Origin: Deltaproteobacteria bacterium
GTDB taxonomy: Bacteria; Desulfobacterota_D; UBA1144; Nemesobacterales; N074bin48
NCBI GenBank assembly: GCA_004356685.1
Contig: SMWS01000133.1
Coordinates: forward strand, 1-7,156
DNA: 7,156 nt
Direction of reading: 5' to 3'
Positions within the stretch are counted from its first letter, which is position 1. The number at the start of each line of letters is the position of its first letter. The notes under the pieces were generated by a model, which was not told where the DNA came from, made no database searches, and saw only the letters and a program-made list of their open reading frames with translations. Both the position numbers and the translations under genes were made by a program. Shown in pieces: positions 1 to 5,762 of this stretch.

Positions 1-1313
1 AGAATTATAAAAAGTCTCCCAGGTCTCAGGTTGTTTTAATAAATAGTGCGGTGTGTTATTTCAGGCTGGGTAATTTCAAAAAAGCCTTAAAAATATTAGA
101 TAGAATTAATTCGTCAGGATCACTTTACTGGCAGGCTCAAATAAGAGCGAAACAAAATCTAAACCAGCTTGCTTCTAAAATTAATATACAGCTTTCAAAA
201 AATTATCCAGGAAGCCACCTTGCGCCGGAAGCGCTTTATAATGCAGCCAAGCTTTTTGAAATCGATAAGAAGTTGGACGAAGCTGTAAAAATATACGAAG
301 AGCTGATTAAAAAATATCCCAGTACAAAATTTGCCGAGGAGGCATCCTGGAACCTTGGATGGATATATTATAAAGAAGGCCGGTATAAAGAAGCCCATAA
401 GACATTTTTAGGTTTTATCAACTCTGCCTCAACTTTCAATTCAACGAGGTCGGAATATTGGCTGGCGAGGACTCTGGAAAAACTGGATAATAAACATGAG
501 GCTGATTTGATATACAGAAGATTATCATCCAGATTCTTTCCTTCTTATTATCCTTTTCTTGCCCAAGTTAAGAGTAATCATAATGATAGGTCTAAAATCA
601 AAAACGAAGTTTTAGAAATTAACAAAGCAAATTCTGAGAGAAAAGCAAAGGCTGAACTGCTGATAGAACTTGGCATATTAGATGATGCCAAATTGGAGAT
701 ACGGCAAATTCGCAAACATGCAAATTCGGTAAGCGATTTTATAAATCTCAGTATTCTTTATGGAAAGTCTAATGATTTTTATAATGCTATAAATGTAGTT
801 AGGGGTATAAATCATCCAGATGCTCTCAGACTTTCATACCCGCAGGGCTACAGTGAGATAGTTGAGAAATATTCGCAGCTATATGGGGTTGATAAAAATA
901 TAATCTTTTCAATTATGAGAGAGGAAAGTAGATATCAAACGGACGTTGTCTCACCTGCCAAGGCTATAGGGCTTATGCAGCTTATTCCTAATACCGGAAA
1001 AGTAACTGCAAAAGAGCTTGGTATTAAAGACTATAATAAAAAAAAGCTGTATGATCCGGATACTAATATACGTTTAGGATCATACTATTTTAAGAAGGTT
1101 TTAGATGAATTCGATGGCAATGTATTTTTTGCACTCGGTGGCTACAATGCAGGTCCTCACCGGATTCATGAATGGAAGAAAAGATTTCCCGGGCTTAATA
1201 TGGATGAGTTTGTTGAAGAAATACCATTTAGAGAAACCCGAAATTATATAAGGAGAGTTCTCAGAAGCTATGGAGCATATAAAGCTATCTATGGTGAAGA
1301 TAAGATAATGTAG
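1..1313 (+). CDS. Soluble lytic murein transglycosylase (Slt-type), 5'-truncated by window edge
   Basis: This enzyme cleaves the MurNAc-GlcNAc bond of peptidoglycan in the periplasm, forming 1,6-anhydro-MurNAc ends. The reading frame is open from the first complete codon at position 3, giving 436 visible residues, so the true start and any signal peptide lie outside the window. The GTG at 51 falls inside a TPR-like helix and is not a credible start. TPR-like helical repeats with the A-rich/KYP pattern lie at about 213-420. The C-terminal SLT catalytic domain covers about 837-1290. It shows the catalytic Glu in the ESR motif (codon 924-926), then GLMQLIPNT, then GYNAGP (1140-1157) and ETRNYIRRV (1233 onward), all hallmarks of the Slt70/MltE-like fold. 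It converges on hisH with only 6 bp between the stop codons and no room for a separate terminator. The family assignment is firm; its exact substrate preference is not visible. Confidence 0.93.
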   Translation, partial: NYKKSPRSQVVLINSAVCYFRLGNFKKALKILDRINSSGSLYWQAQIRAKQNLNQLASKINIQLSKNYPGSHLAPEALYNAAKLFEIDKKLDEAVKIYEELIKKYPSTKFAEEASWNLGWIYYKEGRYKEAHKTFLGFINSASTFNSTRSEYWLARTLEKLDNKHEADLIYRRLSSRFFPSYYPFLAQVKSNHNDRSKIKNEVLEINKANSERKAKAELLIELGILDDAKLEIRQIRKHANSVSDFINLSILYGKSNDFYNAINVVRGINHPDALRLSYPQGYSEIVEKYSQLYGVDKNIIFSIMREESRYQTDVVSPAKAIGLMQLIPNTGKVTAKELGIKDYNKKKLYDPDTNIRLGSYYFKKVLDEFDGNVFFALGGYNAGPHRIHEWKKRFPGLNMDEFVEEIPFRETRNYIRRVLRSYGAYKAIYGEDKIM

Positions 1314-1319
1314 CCTATA

Positions 1320-1961
1320 TCAAACAGCCTTTTCTTCTAAATTATGACCACAATTTTTAGCAAAGTTCCTTAGTATTCTCAAACCCAGATCACTGCTTTT
1401 TTCCGGGTGGAACTGGCATGCAAATATATTTTCTTTTTGGATTGCCGCTGTAAATTCAATGCCATATTTTGTGCTGACGGATATCACACTGCTGTCTACA
1501 GGAACAGGATAGTATGAATGGACAAAATAAAACCAGCTATTGTTTGGTATGCCACTTAGCAGTTCTGCTTCCTTTTTTATTTCTATTTGGTTCCATCCCA
1601 TGTGTGGGACTTTCAATTTTAATTCTTTTTTAAATTTAAATTTTACAACTTTGCCTTTGATCAGCCCAAGGCCTTTTTGATCGGGAGATTCTTCGCTCCT
1701 CTCAAAGAGAATTTGATAACCAAGACAAATTCCTAAAAATGGTTTTCCGGATTTGATAAACTTTTTAATTACATCAAAAAGTTTATATTCCTTTAGATTT
1801 TTTATGCAGTCTCCAAATGCTCCCACTCCTGGAAGCACCAGACCATCGGAATTTATAATTATATCCGGGTCATTTGTAACAATTGATGTATAACCCTGGC
1901 TTTCAAAAGCCTTGTTGACACTTCTTAAATTGCCCATCCCATAATCAACAATTGCAATCAT
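1320..1961 (-). CDS. hisH: Imidazole glycerol phosphate synthase, glutamine amidotransferase subunit HisH
   Basis: HisH is the glutaminase subunit of IGP synthase. It hydrolyses glutamine and passes ammonia to HisF, which makes imidazole glycerol phosphate and AICAR in histidine synthesis in the cytoplasm. The 213-residue protein has the normal length. It begins with the family's typical VDYGMGNLRSV, has the oxyanion-strand LPGVGAFGDC, the nucleophile Cys79 in GICLGYQ, and His185/Glu187 in FHPEKS, completing the class I amidotransferase triad. The conserved VPHMGWNQI segment and the FVHSYY segment are present. The ATG lies 2 bp after the hisB stop. An AAAGGG ribosome-binding site sits within the last codons of hisB, about 11 nt upstream, which suggests co-transcription and coupled translation. 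Its partner hisF and the isomerase hisA are not in the window; the stop faces the transglycosylase gene. Confidence 0.97.
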   Translation of the reverse strand: MIAIVDYGMGNLRSVNKAFESQGYTSIVTNDPDIIINSDGLVLPGVGAFGDCIKNLKEYKLFDVIKKFIKSGKPFLGICLGYQILFERSEESPDQKGLGLIKGKVVKFKFKKELKLKVPHMGWNQIEIKKEAELLSGIPNNSWFYFVHSYYPVPVDSSVISVSTKYGIEFTAAIQKENIFACQFHPEKSSDLGLRILRNFAKNCGHNLEEKAV

Positions 1962-1963
1962 GC

Positions 1964-2551
1964 TTACAGCATCCCTTTTGTTGAAGGTATTTTATTGCTC
2001 CTAGGGTCAATAGTTGTGGCTTTATCCAAAGCTCTGGCAACGGCTTTAAAAGAGGCTTCAATTATATGGTGCAGGTTGTCTCCGTACTTAAGCTCTATGT
2101 GGAGGTTGCATTTTAGTGAGTTTGAAAAAGATTTGAAAAACTCTTCGGCAAGCTCTATATCAAACTCGCCTACTTTGCTTTTGGGTGTTGCAACATTATA
2201 TACACAGAAGGGTCTGCCGCTTAGATCTACTGCTGCAAATACCAAGCATTCATCAAATGGTACAAATGCCTCACCAAACCTTGTTATACCCTTTTTATCG
2301 CCCAGCGCTTTACTTATCGATTCACCAAGGGTTATTCCAACATCTTCTACGGTGTGATGATAATCTATTTCGATGTCACCTTTTGCTTTTAGCGTTAAAT
2401 CGAAAAATCCATGTTTGGAGAACTGCTGCAGCATGTGGTCAAAAAATGCAATGCCGGTTGCTATTTGATAGTTTCCCTTGCCGTCAATATTAATATCTAT
2501 AGAGACATCAACTTCTGTAGTTGTTCTTTTAACTTTTGCTTTTCTTGGCAT
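1964..2551 (-). CDS. hisB: Imidazoleglycerol-phosphate dehydratase HisB (monofunctional)
   Basis: HisB removes water from imidazole glycerol phosphate to give imidazole acetol phosphate, the step after IGP synthase in histidine synthesis. The 195-residue protein is the short, monofunctional form without the N-terminal phosphatase domain found fused in enterobacteria. Metal-binding motifs of the two half-repeats are intact: FFDHMLQQFSKHG (His39, His47), DYHHTVEDVG (His65, His66, Glu69), and the later NLHHIIEASFKA (His161, His162, Glu165), with His151 in NLHIEL. RFG, DLSGRP and the C-terminal STKG also fit the family. The ATG is preferred because an in-frame TAA lies three codons upstream and the N-terminus (RKAKVKRTTTE) aligns with where the family starts. 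The ribosome-binding site is weak. It is the first of two his genes transcribed leftward. Confidence 0.97.
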   Translation of the reverse strand: MPRKAKVKRTTTEVDVSIDINIDGKGNYQIATGIAFFDHMLQQFSKHGFFDLTLKAKGDIEIDYHHTVEDVGITLGESISKALGDKKGITRFGEAFVPFDECLVFAAVDLSGRPFCVYNVATPKSKVGEFDIELAEEFFKSFSNSLKCNLHIELKYGDNLHHIIEASFKAVARALDKATTIDPRSNKIPSTKGML

Positions 2552-2609
2552 AGAAGAATCTTATCTGAAAAAGGCATCAAATCCAATCTAGCAGAGGCCT
2601 GAATATCAA

Positions 2610-2639
2610 TTATTAGGTATTTATTAAATAAGAATGCAA
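2610..2639 (-). promoter_or_regulatory. Candidate sigma-70 promoter for hisBH
   Basis: Read on the minus strand, TTGCAT (2634-2639) and TAATAA (2610-2615) are separated by 18 bp and resemble -35 and -10 boxes. Transcription would begin near 2603, giving a leader of about 50 nt before the hisB ATG. The region is AT-rich, so chance matches are likely. The position upstream of an apparent two-gene operon is the main support. Confidence 0.3.
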
Positions 2640-2665
2640 CTGTCTTATTATTATAAATATAAAAA

Positions 2666-2788
2666 TTATCTTTTCACGGTAAAATAAAGAATAACTGCAA
2701 ATAGTACTACCGCCCCAAGATAGTAAGAATTGGGAAGGTTATCTAAGGATTTTGATAAATTTAAAAACAGCTCTGATAATCCACTCAT
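2666..2788 (-). CDS. Candidate 40-residue single-pass membrane protein
   Basis: A short reading frame on the minus strand runs from an ATG at 2788 to a TAA at 2666-2668. The predicted peptide starts MSGLSELFLNLSKSLDN, an amphipathic-looking stretch, then has one hydrophobic span, YYLGAVVLFAVILYF, and ends with the basic tail TVKR. This is a sensible layout for a small inner-membrane protein with a cytoplasmic basic end. About a quarter of its codons begin with G, closer to coding sequence than to spacer. Against it: no Shine-Dalgarno is visible upstream, and the frame remains open and hydrophobic for ten codons before the ATG without a standard start codon. It lies 114 bp upstream of hisB on the same strand. 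No family is recognised and no function is proposed. Confidence 0.35.
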   Translation of the reverse strand: MSGLSELFLNLSKSLDNLPNSYYLGAVVLFAVILYFTVKR

Positions 2789-2929
2789 AATTACAAAGAA
2801 TATTAAAACAATTATTTGCTAATGTCTATATCAAAATTCCTTGTTTATTATTTTTTGTTTGATGGAATCAATTCCCTAAAGCAGTTTGTCTCATGGGAAA
2901 TGAGTACTGAGAATTGCTGATTTTTAATA

Positions 2930-2963
2930 TTATCAAATACTATCTATTAATAAAATTTGATAA
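2930..2963. repeat. 9-bp perfect inverted repeat, possible activator site
   Basis: TTATCAAAT (2930-2938) and ATTTGATAA (2955-2963) are perfect reverse complements separated by 16 nt. The half-site centres are 25 bp apart. The element is about 100-130 bp upstream of the expected start of transcription from the sigma-54 promoter at 3035-3050, which is where enhancer-binding activators usually bind. The function is inferred from position; AT-rich palindromes can arise by chance. Confidence 0.3.
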
Positions 2964-3034
2964 AAGTAGTTGAAATAATGGTTAATTTGCCGAATTTATA
3001 AAAAAAATGAATTTTCAAATACAATAGATAACGA

Positions 3035-3050
3035 TGGCATTGTTCTTGCA
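3035..3050 (+). promoter_or_regulatory. Sigma-54 (-24/-12) promoter of the GAF1 gene
   Basis: TGGCAT-N5-TTGCA matches the sigma-54 consensus TGGCAC-N5-TTGC(A/T), with the invariant GG (3036-3037) and GC (3048-3049) at the exact 10-bp spacing. Transcription would start near 3061, leaving a leader of about 43 nt that carries the strong ribosome-binding site of the GAF1 gene. Sigma-54 promoters need an ATP-dependent enhancer-binding protein, so this gene is probably switched on by a specific signal. Confidence 0.7.
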
Positions 3051-3087
3051 TTTATTGTTCTTGTACTTGATGTTTTCAAACAGTATG

Positions 3088-3095
3088 AAGGAGGG
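3088..3095 (+). promoter_or_regulatory. Strong ribosome-binding site of the GAF1 gene
   Basis: AAGGAGGG lies 8 nt before the ATG at 3104. It is the strongest Shine-Dalgarno sequence in the window. It fixes the start codon and suggests high translation once the gene is transcribed. Confidence 0.8.
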
Positions 3096-3103
3096 AATAT
3101 GCT

Positions 3104-3664
3104 ATGATCCAAAATGCAGCAATAAATCAGGAAGAGGTAATGAGGAACTTAAATAAACTTGCAAGTTCTACAAACGAAACAGATAGTCTTTTTGAGACTT
3201 CTATGAATTATCTGACAGATTATTACAAAATTGATGTTGTAATGATATATCTGTACGACAAGGACACAGGCAAAGCCCATTTAGTAGGCAAAAAAAATGT
3301 TCCGGCAAGATATGTTGACAGTTCAGCAGAAATAGATGGTTCTAAAGGCAAAGTATGGGATGTTATTGCAAAAAATACATCTATTAACGTAAAGAATATA
3401 CAAGAAGATGATTCATTTAACTTTGATATACAGTCATTGAACAAAAAGGGGGCTCTAGGTATCCCCATTTCACTTAGCTATACAGGTGAAGCACAGGGAG
3501 CGCTCTGGATATTCAGTGATGATGAATATAATTATGATCCACATAAAGATAAAACACTTTTATATTTGGTTAATCAAATAGCAACTTCGATTGCCTGGGC
3601 TATGAAGTATGAGGAAAAACGTGGTAATTGGCAGCAGCGCTTTAAAATAAGTTTAAATTCTTAA
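3104..3664 (+). CDS. Stand-alone GAF-domain protein (GAF1)
   Basis: This is a 186-residue soluble protein that is little more than one GAF domain, a fold that binds small ligands or mediates dimerisation in signalling proteins. Residues about 10-40 form a helix of the kind that precedes GAF domains. The core follows: strand VVMIYLYDKDTGKAHLV, a central GKVWDVIAKNTSINVKNI segment (the usual helix plus 'v.d' strand), then GALGIPISL and GALWIFSDD, ending in a long helix at about 155-175. There is no catalytic, histidine kinase, GGDEF or DNA-binding domain and no cysteine, so it is not a redox GAF enzyme such as free-Met-sulfoxide reductase. The start is set by AAGGAGGG, 8 nt upstream. A sigma-54 promoter precedes it. 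It converges on the protease gene and has a shorter, divergent counterpart at 5235. The ligand is unknown. Confidence 0.85.
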   Translation: MIQNAAINQEEVMRNLNKLASSTNETDSLFETSMNYLTDYYKIDVVMIYLYDKDTGKAHLVGKKNVPARYVDSSAEIDGSKGKVWDVIAKNTSINVKNIQEDDSFNFDIQSLNKKGALGIPISLSYTGEAQGALWIFSDDEYNYDPHKDKTLLYLVNQIATSIAWAMKYEEKRGNWQQRFKISLNS

Positions 3665-3668
3665 GTTT

Positions 3669-3699
3669 AAAATAAATACAAGCATCTGATATTTATTTT
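3669..3699 (+). terminator. Weak AT-only hairpin after the GAF1 gene
   Basis: A perfect 10-bp inverted repeat (3669-3678 with 3690-3699, loop of 11 nt) begins 4 nt after the GAF1 stop codon. The 3' arm is T-rich and ends TTTT. The stem contains no G or C pair, so it would be weak as an intrinsic terminator on its own. It may work together with the stronger stem at 3731-3760. Confidence 0.3.
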
Positions 3700-3730
3700 C
3701 GAGAATTAATTACTTATTTGTAAATTAAGA

Positions 3731-3760
3731 ATAGAGTAGTTCACATCTGAGCTACTCTAT
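3731..3760. terminator. 12-bp stem-loop spanning the protease stop codon, possible bidirectional terminator
   Basis: Positions 3731-3742 pair with 3749-3760 over 12 bp, including one G-T wobble on the plus strand, around a 6-nt loop. The element lies between two converging genes and contains the TGA of the protease gene (3741-3743). Neither side is followed by a clean T-run: CTCTTT follows on the plus strand and TCTTAATTT on the minus strand. It may therefore slow transcription or protect 3' ends rather than act as a classic terminator. Confidence 0.45.
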
Positions 3761-5030
3761 GGCTCTTTAAACAATGAGGGCAGTCTATAATTTTATTTGC
3801 ATATATTTGAGGGATCTTTAAATTAGTATCGCAATCACACTCTATAAATATGTAGTCATTTAATTTCCAAAGCGCATCAGTTGTTTCTCTTGCCCTATCC
3901 ACGTGGTTTAAATCAACCTTATCTTTTTTAATTGTACTATCAGAACGTAAATCTGCAGAAAATGATCCAGCGCTTGCACCCGCAACTAAGCCTAAGTCTA
4001 TGCCTGAGCCGGGAATTCCTATTGAAATTGGAGTAGCTGTGTTTAAAGCTGAGAAAGGAATGGCCCCAACCGGTCTGCCAGTTGATTTTTTGTAGGCCTC
4101 GTTATATTCGCTAAGTCCGGCTCCTGTCATATTCCTTAAAATTTTTATTCTTTCATCAAGAGGGGGATGAGTACTGCTTATATTTTTAAGTCTTTGTCCT
4201 TTTCCTTTAAATGGATTAGCAATATACATTGGTGCTGTAACTTTAGTGGCAGACTTTAACTGTGCGGTGCTGTTTCCGATTTTTTCCAATGCGCCCGCAA
4301 GTCCCAAGGGATATCTTGTAAACTGAACTGCACCGGCATCAGCCAGGTACTCTCTTTTTCTGGATATAGCAAAGTAGATCAGCTGAGCAATAACGGGTGA
4401 TAGTATAATAAATATAAGCGCTACAACCATTATTATCATCTGAATCTGTCCGCCGCCATTGTCCCTCGATGTTCGTCTGCGGCCTCCTCCCCAAAACATG
4501 CTCATAAGACCCAGATCAGCCAGTAAAACAATAGTGCCCATCATGATCCCAACCATAGTCATAAATAGAACGTCACGGTTTTTTATATGGGCAATTTCGT
4601 GAGCAATTACTCCCTGAAGCTCATCCCTTGTGAGAATTTCGAGGAGACCTGATGTAACAGCTACAGCGGATTTTTCCGGGTTTCTGCCGGTTGCAAAAGC
4701 ATTTAGCGCAGGATCATCGATTATATAAACATCAGGAATTTTTGGCAGGCTGGATGCGATTTTCATTTCTTCAACAACGTTATATAGAGTAGGGTGCATA
4801 TCTCTGCTTATTTTCCTGGCTTTGCTTATGGCAAGCACAATTTTGTCGCCATGGTAAAAACTAACAACAGCCTGTAAAGACCAGATAATAAATGCAATTG
4901 CCAGCCCATGAATACCGTATCCAGGGTACAGATATTCACCTAAGAAAAATCCCAAAAGAAGCAATACCAGTGCCATAAAGCAAACCAGGATTATTGAGTT
5001 TCGCTTGTTTTTTCTAATTTGTTCCCACAT
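3741..5030 (-). CDS. htpX: HtpX-like M48 membrane zinc metalloprotease with C-terminal zinc-ribbon-like module
   Basis: HtpX-type proteases are inner-membrane endopeptidases that degrade damaged membrane proteins with the active site facing the cytoplasm. This 429-residue protein starts with the family's typical MWEQIRKNKR and has two membrane spans (about 13-31 and 38-58). The AFATGRNP segment and zinc motif HEIAH (His144, Glu145, His148) follow, then two more spans (about 155-177 and 196-222). The third zinc ligand is Glu227 in KREYLADAGA, and STHPPLDERI is at 286-295. About 130 residues follow, beyond the usual HtpX length of roughly 290. They form a Gly/Ala/Ser-rich linker and then a module with CDC (398, 400) and CPHC (417-420), which looks like a zinc ribbon. 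The ribosome-binding site is weak. It lies between the two GAF genes on the opposite strand. Confidence 0.93.
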   Translation of the reverse strand: MWEQIRKNKRNSIILVCFMALVLLLLGFFLGEYLYPGYGIHGLAIAFIIWSLQAVVSFYHGDKIVLAISKARKISRDMHPTLYNVVEEMKIASSLPKIPDVYIIDDPALNAFATGRNPEKSAVAVTSGLLEILTRDELQGVIAHEIAHIKNRDVLFMTMVGIMMGTIVLLADLGLMSMFWGGGRRRTSRDNGGGQIQMIIMVVALIFIILSPVIAQLIYFAISRKREYLADAGAVQFTRYPLGLAGALEKIGNSTAQLKSATKVTAPMYIANPFKGKGQRLKNISSTHPPLDERIKILRNMTGAGLSEYNEAYKKSTGRPVGAIPFSALNTATPISIGIPGSGIDLGLVAGASAGSFSADLRSDSTIKKDKVDLNHVDRARETTDALWKLNDYIFIECDCDTNLKIPQIYANKIIDCPHCLKSHRVAQM

Positions 5031-5081
5031 TTTAAATCCAATTAATATAAAAAAGTTAAGATATATTATTTCCTAATATTA

Positions 5082-5087
5082 ATTATA
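5082..5087 (-). promoter_or_regulatory. Possible -10 box for the protease gene
   Basis: On the minus strand a perfect TATAAT lies about 50 nt upstream of the protease ATG, preceded by TGCA. No convincing -35 box is present at 16-18 bp. The 5031-5172 spacer is very AT-rich, so a chance match is quite possible. No -24/-12 motif faces the protease gene. Confidence 0.2.
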
Positions 5088-5092
5088 TGCAC

Positions 5093-5213
5093 TAATCTCA
5101 AATTTTCTAATTTTAATCCCTATTTTTTTCCTGTGCTTAGTGAATTCCCTTAATAGTAAATCTGAATTTGAGTGGTATGAATTTTGCTAGATAATTACAT
5201 ATGTTTGAGATTA
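5093..5213. repeat. 10-bp inverted repeat flanking the GAF2 promoter
   Basis: TAATCTCAAA (5093-5102) and TTTGAGATTA (5204-5213) are perfect reverse complements, 101 bp apart. A third partial copy, AATTTGAG (5165-5172), abuts the -24 box and is itself the reverse complement of 5097-5104. The copies lie upstream of, next to, and downstream of the sigma-54 promoter, as operator or activator half-sites might. This role is inference only. Confidence 0.25.
5173..5188 (+). promoter_or_regulatory. Sigma-54 (-24/-12) promoter of the GAF2 gene
   Basis: TGGTAT-N5-TTGCT keeps the invariant GG (5174-5175) and GC (5186-5187) at the exact 10-bp spacing and matches TTGCT at -12. The -24 box differs from TGGCAC at two positions. 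Transcription would begin near 5199, leaving about 36 nt before the ATG at 5235. It is the second such match in the window, and both lie immediately ahead of GAF genes. Confidence 0.65.
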
Positions 5214-5223
5214 TAGAATATTA

Positions 5224-5230
5224 TGGAGGT
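5224..5230 (+). promoter_or_regulatory. Ribosome-binding site deciding the GAF2 start
   Basis: TGGAGGT overlaps the in-frame ATG at 5223 and lies directly before the ATG at 5235. The core GGAGG ends 5 nt before 5235. No Shine-Dalgarno lies upstream of 5223, so initiation at 5235 is favoured. Confidence 0.65.
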
Positions 5231-5234
5231 TTTG

Positions 5235-5762
5235 ATGAGCAGCTCTTCGCAAATAATAAGCCCTGAATTAAAATCAAATTTACCTTATGTTTATAATAAT
5301 AAATCAAATGTAGCCCAGATATTTAGCTCTTTTGCTGATTGTCTTATAGCAATGAATGAAGTTGTTAGTTTAATGTTTTATGTAATTGAAGAAGATTCAA
5401 ATAAACTAGTTCTCGTTGAACACAGAAATTTGCATCAGGATTTTGCAAGAAATTATTCCAGGATTAAAAGGACTATATATTTAGCTCGCAATATCATTAA
5501 TGTTAATAGTGTCATGGAACTCAGGGATACTGATTTTAGTGTTGCCACTCATAAACTTGGCATAATAATAGACAGGGGATTTATTGGTATTCCAATTAAA
5601 GATAAGGATGATGAATTAAAGGCTATTGGAGCCATCTTATTGTGGACCTCCTTCATAAACGGGTTTAATAAAGATAGATATAAACATATTATTTCAGTGG
5701 CAAGTTCTATTTATAAATCTATTGAAAGGAGCGATAAAATTGTAGACGATTATAATGATTGA
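5235..5762 (+). CDS. Second stand-alone GAF-like protein (GAF2)
   Basis: This is a soluble protein of 175 residues (179 if it starts at 5223; the position of GGAGG favours 5235). It has the layout of a single GAF domain: an N-terminal helix (about 24-40), strands VSLMFYVIEEDSNKLVLVE, a middle helix/strand ending in INVNSVMELRD, then GFIGIPIKDKD and IGAILLWTSF, and a final long helix. The GIPI and GA-L-W segments line up with GAF1 at the same relative places, so the two are probably distant relatives, though overall identity looks low. It has one cysteine (Cys36) and no attached output domain. A sigma-54 promoter lies upstream, and the gene diverges from the protease gene. Assignment to the GAF fold is by pattern; the ligand and partner are unknown. 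Confidence 0.7.
   Translation: MSSSSQIISPELKSNLPYVYNNKSNVAQIFSSFADCLIAMNEVVSLMFYVIEEDSNKLVLVEHRNLHQDFARNYSRIKRTIYLARNIINVNSVMELRDTDFSVATHKLGIIIDRGFIGIPIKDKDDELKAIGAILLWTSFINGFNKDRYKHIISVASSIYKSIERSDKIVDDYND

Noticed and set aside
51..1313. GTG at 51 as the start of the transglycosylase
   Set aside because: The frame is open to the left edge with protein-like sequence continuing into a TPR-like helix, so the gene starts outside the window.
1995..2602. Plus-strand open frames of 63-120 codons across hisB
   Set aside because: They are antisense to a well-supported hisB with all metal-binding motifs intact and show no domain of their own.
5040..5084. AATTAATAT / ATATTAATT inverted repeat upstream of the protease gene
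   Set aside because: It contains only A and T in a very AT-rich spacer and is expected by chance.
2864..5150. AATTCCCT shared by the upstream regions of both GAF genes
   Set aside because: The two copies lie at very different distances from their promoters (about 165 and 30 bp), so a shared operator is unlikely.
5223..5234. ATG at 5223 as the GAF2 start
   Set aside because: The only Shine-Dalgarno sequence (GGAGG, 5225-5229) lies downstream of this ATG and fits the ATG at 5235 instead.
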